5,920 nucleotides of DNA from Bacteroidales bacterium. GTDB lineage: Bacteria; Bacteroidota; Bacteroidia; Bacteroidales; VadinHA17. Positions 1 through 5,920 of this stretch are shown in pieces. The number at the start of each line of letters is the position of its first letter. Positions within the stretch are counted from its first letter, which is position 1. The notes below the pieces were generated by a model. The model was not told the DNA's origin and made no database searches. It saw only the letters and a program-made list of their open reading frames with translations. Location of the stretch: contig JALOMK010000152.1 of assembly GCA_025455505.1 (NCBI GenBank), forward strand, positions 1-5,920, given 5' to 3'. A program made the position numbers and the translations under genes.

Positions 1-2406
1 CTGCTCGACACAAGGGACGAAAAGTCAAGGCAGGCATTCAGCAACACGCATCCCGGACTCCTTGCCGGACTGGCAGCACTGTCGCGGAAAACAAGGGATA
101 ATTCAGCACTCGCCGACAGGATAAGGCACAAGTACAGGATGAAGAATACAACAGGCTACAGCCTGAACGCGCTTGTTGACTTTGAGGATCCCTATGACAT
201 AATTGAACACCTGATGATAGGATCCGAAGGAACACTCGGATTCATCTCGGAGATAACATTCAGGACCGTTCCGGAATTCCCATGCAAGGCAAGCTCGCTG
301 ATGATATTCAGCGATATCGAAAACGCCTGCAAGGCTGTTGAATGCCTTGCAAAGATGCCTGTCCGGGCAGTGGAACTAATAGACAGGGCCGGCCTCAGGT
401 CGGTGGAGACAGAAAAAGGCATCCCGGAGTATATTAAAGGCCTTCACGAAAAGGCAGCTGCCCTGCTTGTGGAGACGGCAGCTGATGATAGCGGACAACT
501 TGAAGACAACATACTTAAAATCCTCAGGTCAATAAGCCACCTTCAATCCGAAAATCAGATAAGCTTTACTTCGGTTGCCGCTGAATATGAACTTCTCTGG
601 AAGATCAGGAAAGGTCTTTTCCCCTCTGTGGGAGCGATGAGGAAAAGCGGCACGACAGTAATAATAGAAGATGTTGCCTTCCCCCTGCCCTCGCTTGCAA
701 GAGCAACCCTCGACCTGCAGGGTATTCTTGCACAATACGGCTATGACGAAGCAGTTATTTTCGGTCATGCGCTCGAAGGCAATCTTCACTTTGTCTTTAC
801 CCAGGACTTCAGTACAAGCGGGGAAGTTGAAAGATACAAGGGACTCATGGATTCGGTTGCCAACCTTGTTGTTGACAAGTACGACGGTTCACTCAAGGCC
901 GAACACGGCACCGGACGAAACATGGCGCCTTATGTTGAACTCGAATGGGGAAAGGAAGCCTATGAACTTATGAAGGAGATCAAGAAGCTATTTGATCCCG
1001 GAAACATACTTAACCCGGGAGTTATACTTAACACCGACAGTCTTGTCCATCTCCGTGACCTGAAGCCTGTTTATCCCGGCGACGAAATTACTGACAAGTG
1101 CATAGAATGCGGGTTCTGTGAGTCAGCATGTGTATCGGCAGACCTTACCCTCTCGCCCAGGCAGCGAATTGCAGTTCACAGGGAGCTGATGGAATTAAGA
1201 AGGACGGGAAGGGAACCACACATTGCTGCAGCACTGACAAAAGCATGGCAGTATTACGGCGATGAAACCTGCGCAACCGACGGACTGTGTGCAATGAGCT
1301 GCCCCGTGAAAATCGATACAGGAAAGCTTGTCAAAAAGCTGCGCGAAGAGGAAACTGGCGGCAAGACTGCACTCGCTGACTGGATCGCCGGCAATATGGG
1401 TCTTGTAACAGCAGCAGCCCGCACTTCACTCACTGCAATCGATGCAATAAGGTCGCTGACAGGCAAAACGGCAATGGGCATGGCAGCAGGCGCACTGAGA
1501 TATATTACAGCAGGGAAGATACCCGCATGGAATGAACACATGCCGAGGGGAGCCAGTAATCTGTGGAGAAAGGGCAGCCAGGCTGCAGGTGCCAGCAAGA
1601 TTGTAAAAGACAGTGAAGACAAGAGCACTGCCGGAAACGATCCTGCCGTGCGAGGGAAGGAATTCAGCAGCACTGCCGGGAACCGGATACACGAAAGGCC
1701 AAAAGTTGTATATTTTCCATCATGCATTAACAGGTCGATGGGAGTATCGCATCAGCAGGCAGACAAGCGCCAGCTGACGCTTGTATTGGAATCGCTTATT
1801 ATCAAAGCCGGATATGAAGTAATATATCCCGATAAGGTCGACAGCCTCTGCTGCGGCATGGCCTTCTCAAGCAAAGGATATGCGGCAGCGGGAAAGAGGA
1901 AATCGGATGAACTCGAAAAGGCACTTCTGGAAGCAAGCAACATGGGCGAATATCCCGTTGTCTGCGACATGAGCCCCTGCCTTTTCACAATGCGCGAAAA
2001 CATTAAAAGCGGCCTCAGGCTTTATGAACCCGTGGAATTCATCCTTGACTGCCTGCTTGGAGGACTCGAAATAGTGCAAAGCGACACCCCGATAACGATA
2101 TTCCCCGTGTGCAGCCTCAAAAAAATGGGTCTCGACGGCAGGTTTGAGGAACTTGCAAGACTGTGCTCCAGTGAAGTTACAGTAGCGGATACCAACTGCT
2201 GCGGCTTTGCCGGGGACAGGGGATTTACATTCCCTGAACTTAACAGGCACGGGCTCAGGGAGCTGAGATCGCAGATACCGGAGGGGACCAGGCACGGCTA
2301 CTCAACAAGCCGCACCTGCGAGACAGGCTTGTCGCTTCACTCCGGAATCACTTATTCGTCAATAGTATATCTTGTAGATGGTGTCAGCTCCCCGGCAAGA
2401 AAGTAA
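1..2406 (+). CDS. FAD-binding and 4Fe-4S/CCG-domain oxidoreductase, D-lactate/D-2-hydroxyacid dehydrogenase type (5' partial)
   Basis: The frame is open from base 1 and family-like sequence precedes the first ATG (139), so the true start lies before the window; 801 residues are visible, ending in TAA. Numbering from base 1, the end of the FAD-binding PCMH domain carries GSEGTLGF (about 73-80). A FAD-oxidase C-terminal domain follows, with HALEGNLH (His256, His263), EHGTGR (Glu301-His302) and FDPGNILNPG (331-340). Then come two ferredoxin-like motifs, Cys367/370/373/377 and Cys424/430/434-Pro, and two CCG modules (Cys575, CCG 617-619, Cys655/660; Cys704, CCG 733-735, Cys773). This is the order in GlcD-GlpC fusions such as Shewanella Dld-II and E. 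coli YdiJ. Known members oxidise D-lactate or D-2-hydroxyglutarate on FAD and pass electrons through Fe-S centres to an acceptor, probably quinone, at the inner membrane face. No transmembrane segment is evident. The substrate cannot be fixed from sequence. The family is usually about 930-1000 residues, so roughly 150-200 are missing. All expected cysteines are present and the gene looks intact. Confidence 0.9.
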   Translation: MLDTRDEKSRQAFSNTHPGLLAGLAALSRKTRDNSALADRIRHKYRMKNTTGYSLNALVDFEDPYDIIEHLMIGSEGTLGFISEITFRTVPEFPCKASSLMIFSDIENACKAVECLAKMPVRAVELIDRAGLRSVETEKGIPEYIKGLHEKAAALLVETAADDSGQLEDNILKILRSISHLQSENQISFTSVAAEYELLWKIRKGLFPSVGAMRKSGTTVIIEDVAFPLPSLARATLDLQGILAQYGYDEAVIFGHALEGNLHFVFTQDFSTSGEVERYKGLMDSVANLVVDKYDGSLKAEHGTGRNMAPYVELEWGKEAYELMKEIKKLFDPGNILNPGVILNTDSLVHLRDLKPVYPGDEITDKCIECGFCESACVSADLTLSPRQRIAVHRELMELRRTGREPHIAAALTKAWQYYGDETCATDGLCAMSCPVKIDTGKLVKKLREEETGGKTALADWIAGNMGLVTAAARTSLTAIDAIRSLTGKTAMGMAAGALRYITAGKIPAWNEHMPRGASNLWRKGSQAAGASKIVKDSEDKSTAGNDPAVRGKEFSSTAGNRIHERPKVVYFPSCINRSMGVSHQQADKRQLTLVLESLIIKAGYEVIYPDKVDSLCCGMAFSSKGYAAAGKRKSDELEKALLEASNMGEYPVVCDMSPCLFTMRENIKSGLRLYEPVEFILDCLLGGLEIVQSDTPITIFPVCSLKKMGLDGRFEELARLCSSEVTVADTNCCGFAGDRGFTFPELNRHGLRELRSQIPEGTRHGYSTSRTCETGLSLHSGITYSSIVYLVDGVSSPARK
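1624..1683 (+). repeat. Short direct repeat in the linker of the FAD/Fe-S oxidoreductase
   Basis: The 15-base stretch at 1624-1638 recurs at 1669-1683 with one A/G difference, at a spacing of 45 bases. Both copies are in frame and encode Ser-Thr-Ala-Gly-Asn (residues 542-546 and 557-561). They lie in the Lys/Ser/Ala-rich linker between the second Fe-S motif (ends near 435) and the first CCG module (starts near 571). The bases between and after the copies do not match, so this is either a local duplication that has decayed or chance in a low-complexity linker. Confidence 0.45.
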
Positions 2407-2420
2407 TATATGTCGCCGGG
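2391..2420 (+). terminator. Possible hairpin at the 3' end of the oxidoreductase gene
   Basis: CCCGGC (2391-2396) is followed by its inverse complement GCCGGG (2415-2420), with an 18-base AT-rich loop that contains the stop codon at 2404-2406. The stem is GC-only, but it is short, the loop is large, and no T-run follows directly (TCAGGAATTTTCC comes next). It may act as a weak intrinsic terminator. The alternative is chance pairing. Confidence 0.25.
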
Positions 2421-2460
2421 TCAGGAATTTTCCTAAAAGATCCTGAATTTTCCCAAAGGT
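2421..2460. repeat. Two-copy imperfect 20-bp tandem repeat in the convergent intergenic gap
   Basis: Bases 2421-2440 and 2441-2460 align without gaps and match at 15 of 20 positions, sharing a GAATTTTCC core followed by an A-rich stretch. The units begin with TCAGGA and TCCTGA, which are inverse complements, so the two unit starts can also pair as a 6-bp stem with a 14-base loop. The first unit contains a small near-palindrome, AGGAATTTTCCT (2423-2434). The repeat fills most of the 65-bp gap between the two stop codons. No third copy adjoins it, and its function is unknown; a contribution to bidirectional termination is possible. Confidence 0.5.
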
Positions 2461-2470
2461 TCCGTAACCT
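2457..2470 (-). terminator. Weak hairpin just after the recQ stop codon
   Basis: Read on the - strand, AGGTT, a 4-base loop (ACGG) and AACCT form a 5-bp stem that starts two bases after the recQ stop codon and is followed by TTTGGG. It sits where a terminator would be expected. The stem is short and there is no long T-run, so it is only a candidate. Confidence 0.25.
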
Positions 2471-2471
2471 G

Positions 2472-4382
2472 TTATGAATTCCAGCTCAGCCGCCGGTCAC
2501 TGTCCTGTTTTATCTTGTTATGATCTAGCAGCCATTGCATGACCCTTACCACTTTCTCGGACGGATGCCGGAGCATCCCGGCCAGTTCCTCAGCATCAGG
2601 ATTTGAGGTGCCGAGTATCTCCTTGATATCTTCAAGTATGAGGTCAAACTCGTACTTGCTGAGATCAAGTTCATTCCGCTTCCTGCAGACATCGCAGATG
2701 CCGCACCTGTCCGACTCCTCACCGAAATAACTGAGCAGCATTACAGACCTGCATTTCGTATCGGAAACTGCATATTCTTCGATCTTTTCCACCCTTGCCA
2801 CGTATTTCTCCTTTACATTCAGGTAAGTATCAGGTGAGATCATAAGTGCTTTTCTCTCGAGCCGTTCTTCAGTAAAAATTACAAGGGCGCTTTTCTTGCC
2901 CGGAATGTATCTTATTATATCCATGGCTGAGAGCTTCACGAGGTACTGGTACACAGTATCCCTTGTAGCGCCTGTTTTTCTCGACAGGAGGTCCTCGTTA
3001 ACAGGCACAAAGCCTGAAAACATTCCAGAATATGAACGAAGAAGGAGCTTTATGAAGCCGTCGAAGGCCTCGTTCGCAACCTGGAATTTATAAAGATCGT
3101 CGCGTCCCACGATGAAGTGTACACGCGATGGATTGTTAATTTCCTCGGTGAATTCAAAGTACCCTTCGCGCTGCAGGAACTGAAGGGCATTGTATGTCTC
3201 AATAACAGGCAGCCTGTATTTCGAAACGAAGGCAGCCATGCTGAAATCAAAAACAGTGTCCTTTCCTGCGCCGAGAGGGACCTGCAGAAAATTACAGAGC
3301 GCCTCGTAAATGTCCTTGATCCTCTCCACCGGAGGGAATTTTTTCCTCACCGAATCTTCGAGGCGGCTCTTGTCTGATTCAGTGAAAAGAAGAACCGCAA
3401 ATGCCGCTTTGCCATCCCTGCCTGCCCTTCCGCTCTCCTGGAAGTAGTTCTCAATGCAGTCAGGAATATCCCAGTGTACAACAAACCTTACATCGGGCTT
3501 GTCGATGCCCATCCCGAAGGCATTGGTAGCTGCAATGATCCGTGTCTCGCCGGAGGTCCAGGAAACCTGCTTCCTGTCGCGCAGCTCATCAGAAAGTCCT
3601 GCATGATAGTAATCGGCGCTGATGCCGTTTGCAAGCAGCAGTTCTGCAACCTCCCTCGAACGCTTTCTGCTCCGCACGTAAATAATACCTGAGCCCCCTG
3701 TCTTAAGCAGAGTCTTTACAAGGTAGCTTCCCTTGTCCTCCACCCTCCTCACAAGGTAAGATATATTCTTCCTGTCGAAACTTGTACTGAGAACGTTCTT
3801 TTCGCGAAATTCAAGTTTGCTTACAATATCCTCAATGACGAGGGGAGTTGCCGAGGCTGTAAGCGCAAGGAAGGGCACCTTGTCGGAGATATGGTTCCTC
3901 AGTCCGGCAATTTTCAGGTACGAGGGCCTGAAATCATATCCCCACTGCGATATGCAATGAGCCTCATCTATTGCAACAAGTGAAAGGTTAAGCCGTCCTG
4001 CCTTTCCCTGGAACAACCTTGTGGCTATCCTTTCGGGTGACACATACAGGAACTTGTAGTCACCGAAAATCGCATTTTCGAGCGTGATGTCAATCTCTTC
4101 ACCCGACATGCCTGAATGAATCGCAAGAGCCTTTATTCCAAGTGAATTAAGCCTGCCCACCTGGTCTTTCATAAGGGCAATGAGAGGAGTTATGACAAGG
4201 CAGATCCCATCGCTGGCCATCGCCGGCACCTGGAAGGTCAGGGACTTGCCTCCCCCTGTAGGCATAAGCCCCAGGGTATCCTTCCCGGCGGCAACGGATA
4301 AAATGATCTCCTCCTGCAGCGGCCTGAAAGAAGTGAAGCCCCAGTAGCGGGTTAATGCCTGCCGGTACTTGTCGATATTCAT
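2472..4382 (-). CDS. recQ: ATP-dependent DNA helicase RecQ, Bacteroidota-type of about 636 residues
   Basis: Superfamily 2 helicase that unwinds DNA 3' to 5' using ATP, acting in recombination and fork repair. Numbering from the chosen ATG (4380-4382): motif 0 YWGFTSFRPLQ (13-23), Walker A MPTGGGKS (40-47), DEAH box (139-142) followed by the aromatic-rich loop CISQWGYDFRP, motif III LTASAT (174-179), motif V region ATNAFGMGIDKPDV (285-298) and motif VI QESGRAGRDG (315-324). Zinc ligands are Cys544, Cys560, Cys563 and Cys566 in the pattern C-x15-C-x2-C-x2-C. A C-terminal tail of about 70 residues follows and looks helical; no HRDC domain is recognisable. About 190 residues separate the helicase core from the zinc cysteines, whereas in E. 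coli RecQ the cluster follows the core directly. I recall this longer layout from Bacteroidota RecQ proteins. The ATG is preferred because family members begin shortly before the YWG motif; an in-frame GTG at 4443-4445 would add 21 residues, mostly drawn from promoter-like AT-rich sequence. There is no Shine-Dalgarno. The gene is convergent with the oxidoreductase and divergent from guaB. Confidence 0.93.
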   Translation of the reverse strand: MNIDKYRQALTRYWGFTSFRPLQEEIILSVAAGKDTLGLMPTGGGKSLTFQVPAMASDGICLVITPLIALMKDQVGRLNSLGIKALAIHSGMSGEEIDITLENAIFGDYKFLYVSPERIATRLFQGKAGRLNLSLVAIDEAHCISQWGYDFRPSYLKIAGLRNHISDKVPFLALTASATPLVIEDIVSKLEFREKNVLSTSFDRKNISYLVRRVEDKGSYLVKTLLKTGGSGIIYVRSRKRSREVAELLLANGISADYYHAGLSDELRDRKQVSWTSGETRIIAATNAFGMGIDKPDVRFVVHWDIPDCIENYFQESGRAGRDGKAAFAVLLFTESDKSRLEDSVRKKFPPVERIKDIYEALCNFLQVPLGAGKDTVFDFSMAAFVSKYRLPVIETYNALQFLQREGYFEFTEEINNPSRVHFIVGRDDLYKFQVANEAFDGFIKLLLRSYSGMFSGFVPVNEDLLSRKTGATRDTVYQYLVKLSAMDIIRYIPGKKSALVIFTEERLERKALMISPDTYLNVKEKYVARVEKIEEYAVSDTKCRSVMLLSYFGEESDRCGICDVCRKRNELDLSKYEFDLILEDIKEILGTSNPDAEELAGMLRHPSEKVVRVMQWLLDHNKIKQDSDRRLSWNS

Positions 4383-4464
4383 TGATACATGCTGATATAC
4401 AAATTTAGCAATAGAATTAGGATTTTTTTGTAATTTCGCAACCACACTTAAAAACAGCCCGGCA
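4383..4464. promoter_or_regulatory. Divergent recQ-guaB intergenic promoter region
   Basis: These 82 bases separate the chosen recQ and guaB starts and are clearly more AT-rich than the flanking genes, including a run of seven T at 4423-4429. Both genes face away from here, so both promoters should lie within it. For guaB the nearest match to the Bacteroidota -7 element TAnnTTTG is TAATTTCG (4431-4438, one mismatch), without a convincing TTTG at the usual distance upstream. No Shine-Dalgarno precedes the guaB ATG. I see no operator-like palindrome or riboswitch-sized structure. Confidence 0.5.
4400..4407 (-). promoter_or_regulatory. Candidate -7 promoter element for recQ (TAAATTTG)
   Basis: On the - strand, TAAATTTG matches the Bacteroidota -7 consensus TAnnTTTG exactly and ends 17 bases before the preferred recQ ATG, giving a short leader. 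The partner TTTG box near -33 is not found at the expected spacing; that position holds an A-rich run instead. If the element is real, it argues against the upstream GTG start, because it lies inside the extended reading frame. An 8-base degenerate match in AT-rich DNA can occur by chance. Confidence 0.35.
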
Positions 4465-5920
4465 ATGTCAATATTTGATGGTAAAATACTGTTTGAGGGA
4501 TTAACATTTGATGATGTCCTTCTTGTTCCGGCCTACTCCGAAGTCCTGCCCAGGGAGGTCAGTATCGCTTCGATGTTCAGCAGGAACATAAGTATCAACA
4601 CACCGATTGTGTCAGCGGCAATGGACACGGTTACAGAGGACATTCTTGCGATTGCGATTGCAAGAGAGGGAGGAATAGGCGTGATTCACAAGAACATGTC
4701 AATCGAAAACCAGGCTGCGCAGGTAAAAAGGGTGAAAAGGGCGGAGAACGTAATGATCACTGATCCCATAACAATACATCCCGAGGCCACAGTTGCCGAC
4801 GCCCTCAACCTGATGAGCGAATACCGCATCGGGGGTATCCCGGTTATTGACATGAACGGCATCCTCAAGGGAATAGTTACAAACAGAGATCTCCGTTTTG
4901 AAAATAACAGGGCAAGGAAAATAAGCGAGGTCATGACGACCGACCTGATAACAACAAACCACCAGACTAATCTCGAGGCCGCAGCCAGGATACTTCAGAA
5001 ACACAAGATAGAGAAGCTCCCGATGGTGGACGAGAACGGGAAGCTGACAGGACTTATTACATACAAGGACATTACAAAGACGAAGGACAGGCCCGGCTCC
5101 TGCAAGGATGAAAAAGGGAGGCTCAGGGTTGCTGCTGCCGTTGGAATTGCTGCCGACACCCTTCAGAGGGTTGAGGCCCTGATCGGCGCAAATGTTGACG
5201 CAATCTCTATCGACACGGCTCACGCCCATACGAAAAGCGTTATAAATATCCTGAAGGAGATAAAGAGAGCATACCCTGGACTCGATGTTGTTGCAGGCAA
5301 TATTGGCACAGCAGAGGCTGCAAGGAAACTGGCAGACGAGGGAGCGGATGCCGTGAAGGTCGGGATCGGTCCGGGTTCGATATGCACAACAAGGGTCGTT
5401 GCCGGGGTGGGAATTCCCCAGCTATCGGCAATCTTCAACGTCGCAAGGGCGATAGAAGGGTCAGGCATCCCTGTGATTGCCGACGGAGGCATCAGGTACT
5501 CAGGCGACATAATCAAGGCACTTGCCGCCGGCGCCGACTCGATAATGGCAGGCTCGCTGTTTGCAGGGGTGGAGGAGTCGCCAGGTGAGACTATTATCTA
5601 CAATGGCCGGAAATTCAAGGCATACAGGGGTATGGGCTCTATTGAAGCCATGCAGCAGGGATCGAAGGACAGGTATTTCCAGGACATTGAGGACGATATC
5701 AGGAAACTTGTTCCCGAGGGCATTGCTGCACGGGTTCCGTTCAAAGGCAACCTCTCGGAAGTTATCTACCAGATGACAGGAGGACTTAGGGCAGGGATGG
5801 GCTATGTAGGGGCAAAAGACATTACTACTCTCAAAAGGGAAGCTAAATTTGTCAGGGTTACAAACTCCGGCATTATTGAAAGCCACCCTCACGATGTTAC
5901 AATAACAAGGGAATCACCAA
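4465..5920 (+). CDS. guaB: Inosine-5'-monophosphate dehydrogenase (3' partial, nearly complete)
   Basis: Cytosolic enzyme that oxidises IMP to XMP with NAD+, the committed step of guanine nucleotide synthesis. The frame runs from the ATG at 4465 to the window edge, giving 485 residues with no stop. Family members are about 488-492 residues and end shortly after a HPHDV motif, which is present here, so only a few residues are missing. The N-terminal barrel part includes [20 protein letters not shown] (13-32). Two CBS domains follow (about 94-146 and 153-208), which in this family bind adenine and guanine nucleotides and tune activity and oligomerisation. The barrel then resumes with the NAD-contacting Asp250, the catalytic loop [11 protein letters not shown] with nucleophile Cys307, the IMP phosphate-binding DGG (340-342), YRGMGS (387-392) and the flap dyad Arg403-Tyr404. 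One oddity is that the normally conserved HGH after Asp250 reads His-Ala-His. The start fits family N-termini. It is divergent from recQ, and no guaA is visible. Confidence 0.97.
   Translation, partial: MSIFDGKILFEGLTFDDVLLVPAYSEVLPREVSIASMFSRNISINTPIVSAAMDTVTEDILAIAIAREGGIGVIHKNMSIENQAAQVKRVKRAENVMITDPITIHPEATVADALNLMSEYRIGGIPVIDMNGILKGIVTNRDLRFENNRARKISEVMTTDLITTNHQTNLEAAARILQKHKIEKLPMVDENGKLTGLITYKDITKTKDRPGSCKDEKGRLRVAAAVGIAADTLQRVEALIGANVDAISIDTAHAHTKSVINILKEIKRAYPGLDVVAGNIGTAEAARKLADEGADAVKVGIGPGSICTTRVVAGVGIPQLSAIFNVARAIEGSGIPVIADGGIRYSGDIIKALAAGADSIMAGSLFAGVEESPGETIIYNGRKFKAYRGMGSIEAMQQGSKDRYFQDIEDDIRKLVPEGIAARVPFKGNLSEVIYQMTGGLRAGMGYVGAKDITTLKREAKFVRVTNSGIIESHPHDVTITRESP

Noticed and set aside
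139..141. ATG at 139 as the start of the oxidoreductase
   Set aside because: The same frame is open back to base 1 and encodes family-like sequence before this ATG; starting here would cut the FAD-binding domain in half.
1254..1727. 157-residue open frame on the - strand inside the oxidoreductase gene, rich in Ala, Leu, Ser and Pro
   Set aside because: The hydrophobic look comes from reading the complement of Ala/Gly/Lys-rich codons. It is fully antisense to the Fe-S and linker region and resembles no known protein.
1867..2295. 142-residue open frame on the - strand over the CCG modules
   Set aside because: Antisense shadow of a conserved coding region, with no family resemblance.
4421..4464. 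Riboswitch or attenuator leader for guaB
   Set aside because: The whole divergent gap is only 82 bases and lacks any long inverted repeat or aptamer-like conserved core.
4699..5229. 176-residue open frame on the - strand inside guaB
   Set aside because: It lies wholly antisense to a strongly conserved IMP dehydrogenase region and shows no recognisable domain; it is explained by the codon use of guaB.
5500..5892. 130-residue open frame on the - strand over the end of guaB
   Set aside because: Antisense to the conserved flap and C-terminal part of IMP dehydrogenase, with no recognisable product.
1..5920. Undescribed multi-gene system, mobile element, CRISPR array or RNA gene
   Set aside because: The window is accounted for by three recognisable housekeeping-type genes and two gaps of 65 and 82 bases. 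No transposase, terminal inverted repeats, spacer-repeat pattern or tRNA/rRNA sequence was seen on either strand.

Overview
The window looks like ordinary chromosomal sequence from a member of the Bacteroidota. Three things point there. The IMP dehydrogenase and the roughly 636-residue RecQ both read like the Bacteroidota versions of those families. None of the visible starts has a Shine-Dalgarno sequence. The AT-rich gap upstream of recQ carries a TAnnTTTG-like element. The genes are moderately GC-rich and make heavy use of AGG (Arg) and ATA (Ile) codons. The lineage call is inference from recalled family features, because no search could be run.

Layout: (1) positions 1-2406, + strand, hold the C-terminal 801 residues of a large FAD plus Fe-S oxidoreductase of the GlcD/GlpC-fusion type (relatives of YdiJ and Dld-II); its N-terminus lies before the window. 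(2) Positions 2407-2471 are a 65-bp gap between convergent genes, with short inverted repeats and a two-copy imperfect 20-bp tandem repeat. (3) Positions 2472-4382, - strand, hold a complete RecQ-family DNA helicase. (4) Positions 4383-4464 are an 82-bp AT-rich divergent intergenic region that should hold the promoters of recQ and guaB. (5) Positions 4465-5920, + strand, hold guaB (IMP dehydrogenase), which lacks only its last few residues.

The three genes are in separate transcription units: the first pair converges and the second pair diverges. They serve unrelated housekeeping roles: D-2-hydroxyacid oxidation feeding electron transport, DNA repair and recombination, and guanine nucleotide synthesis. 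I see no RNA gene, mobile element, CRISPR array, phage gene or defence system, and no convincing undescribed system. The findings below are small-scale points within known families.
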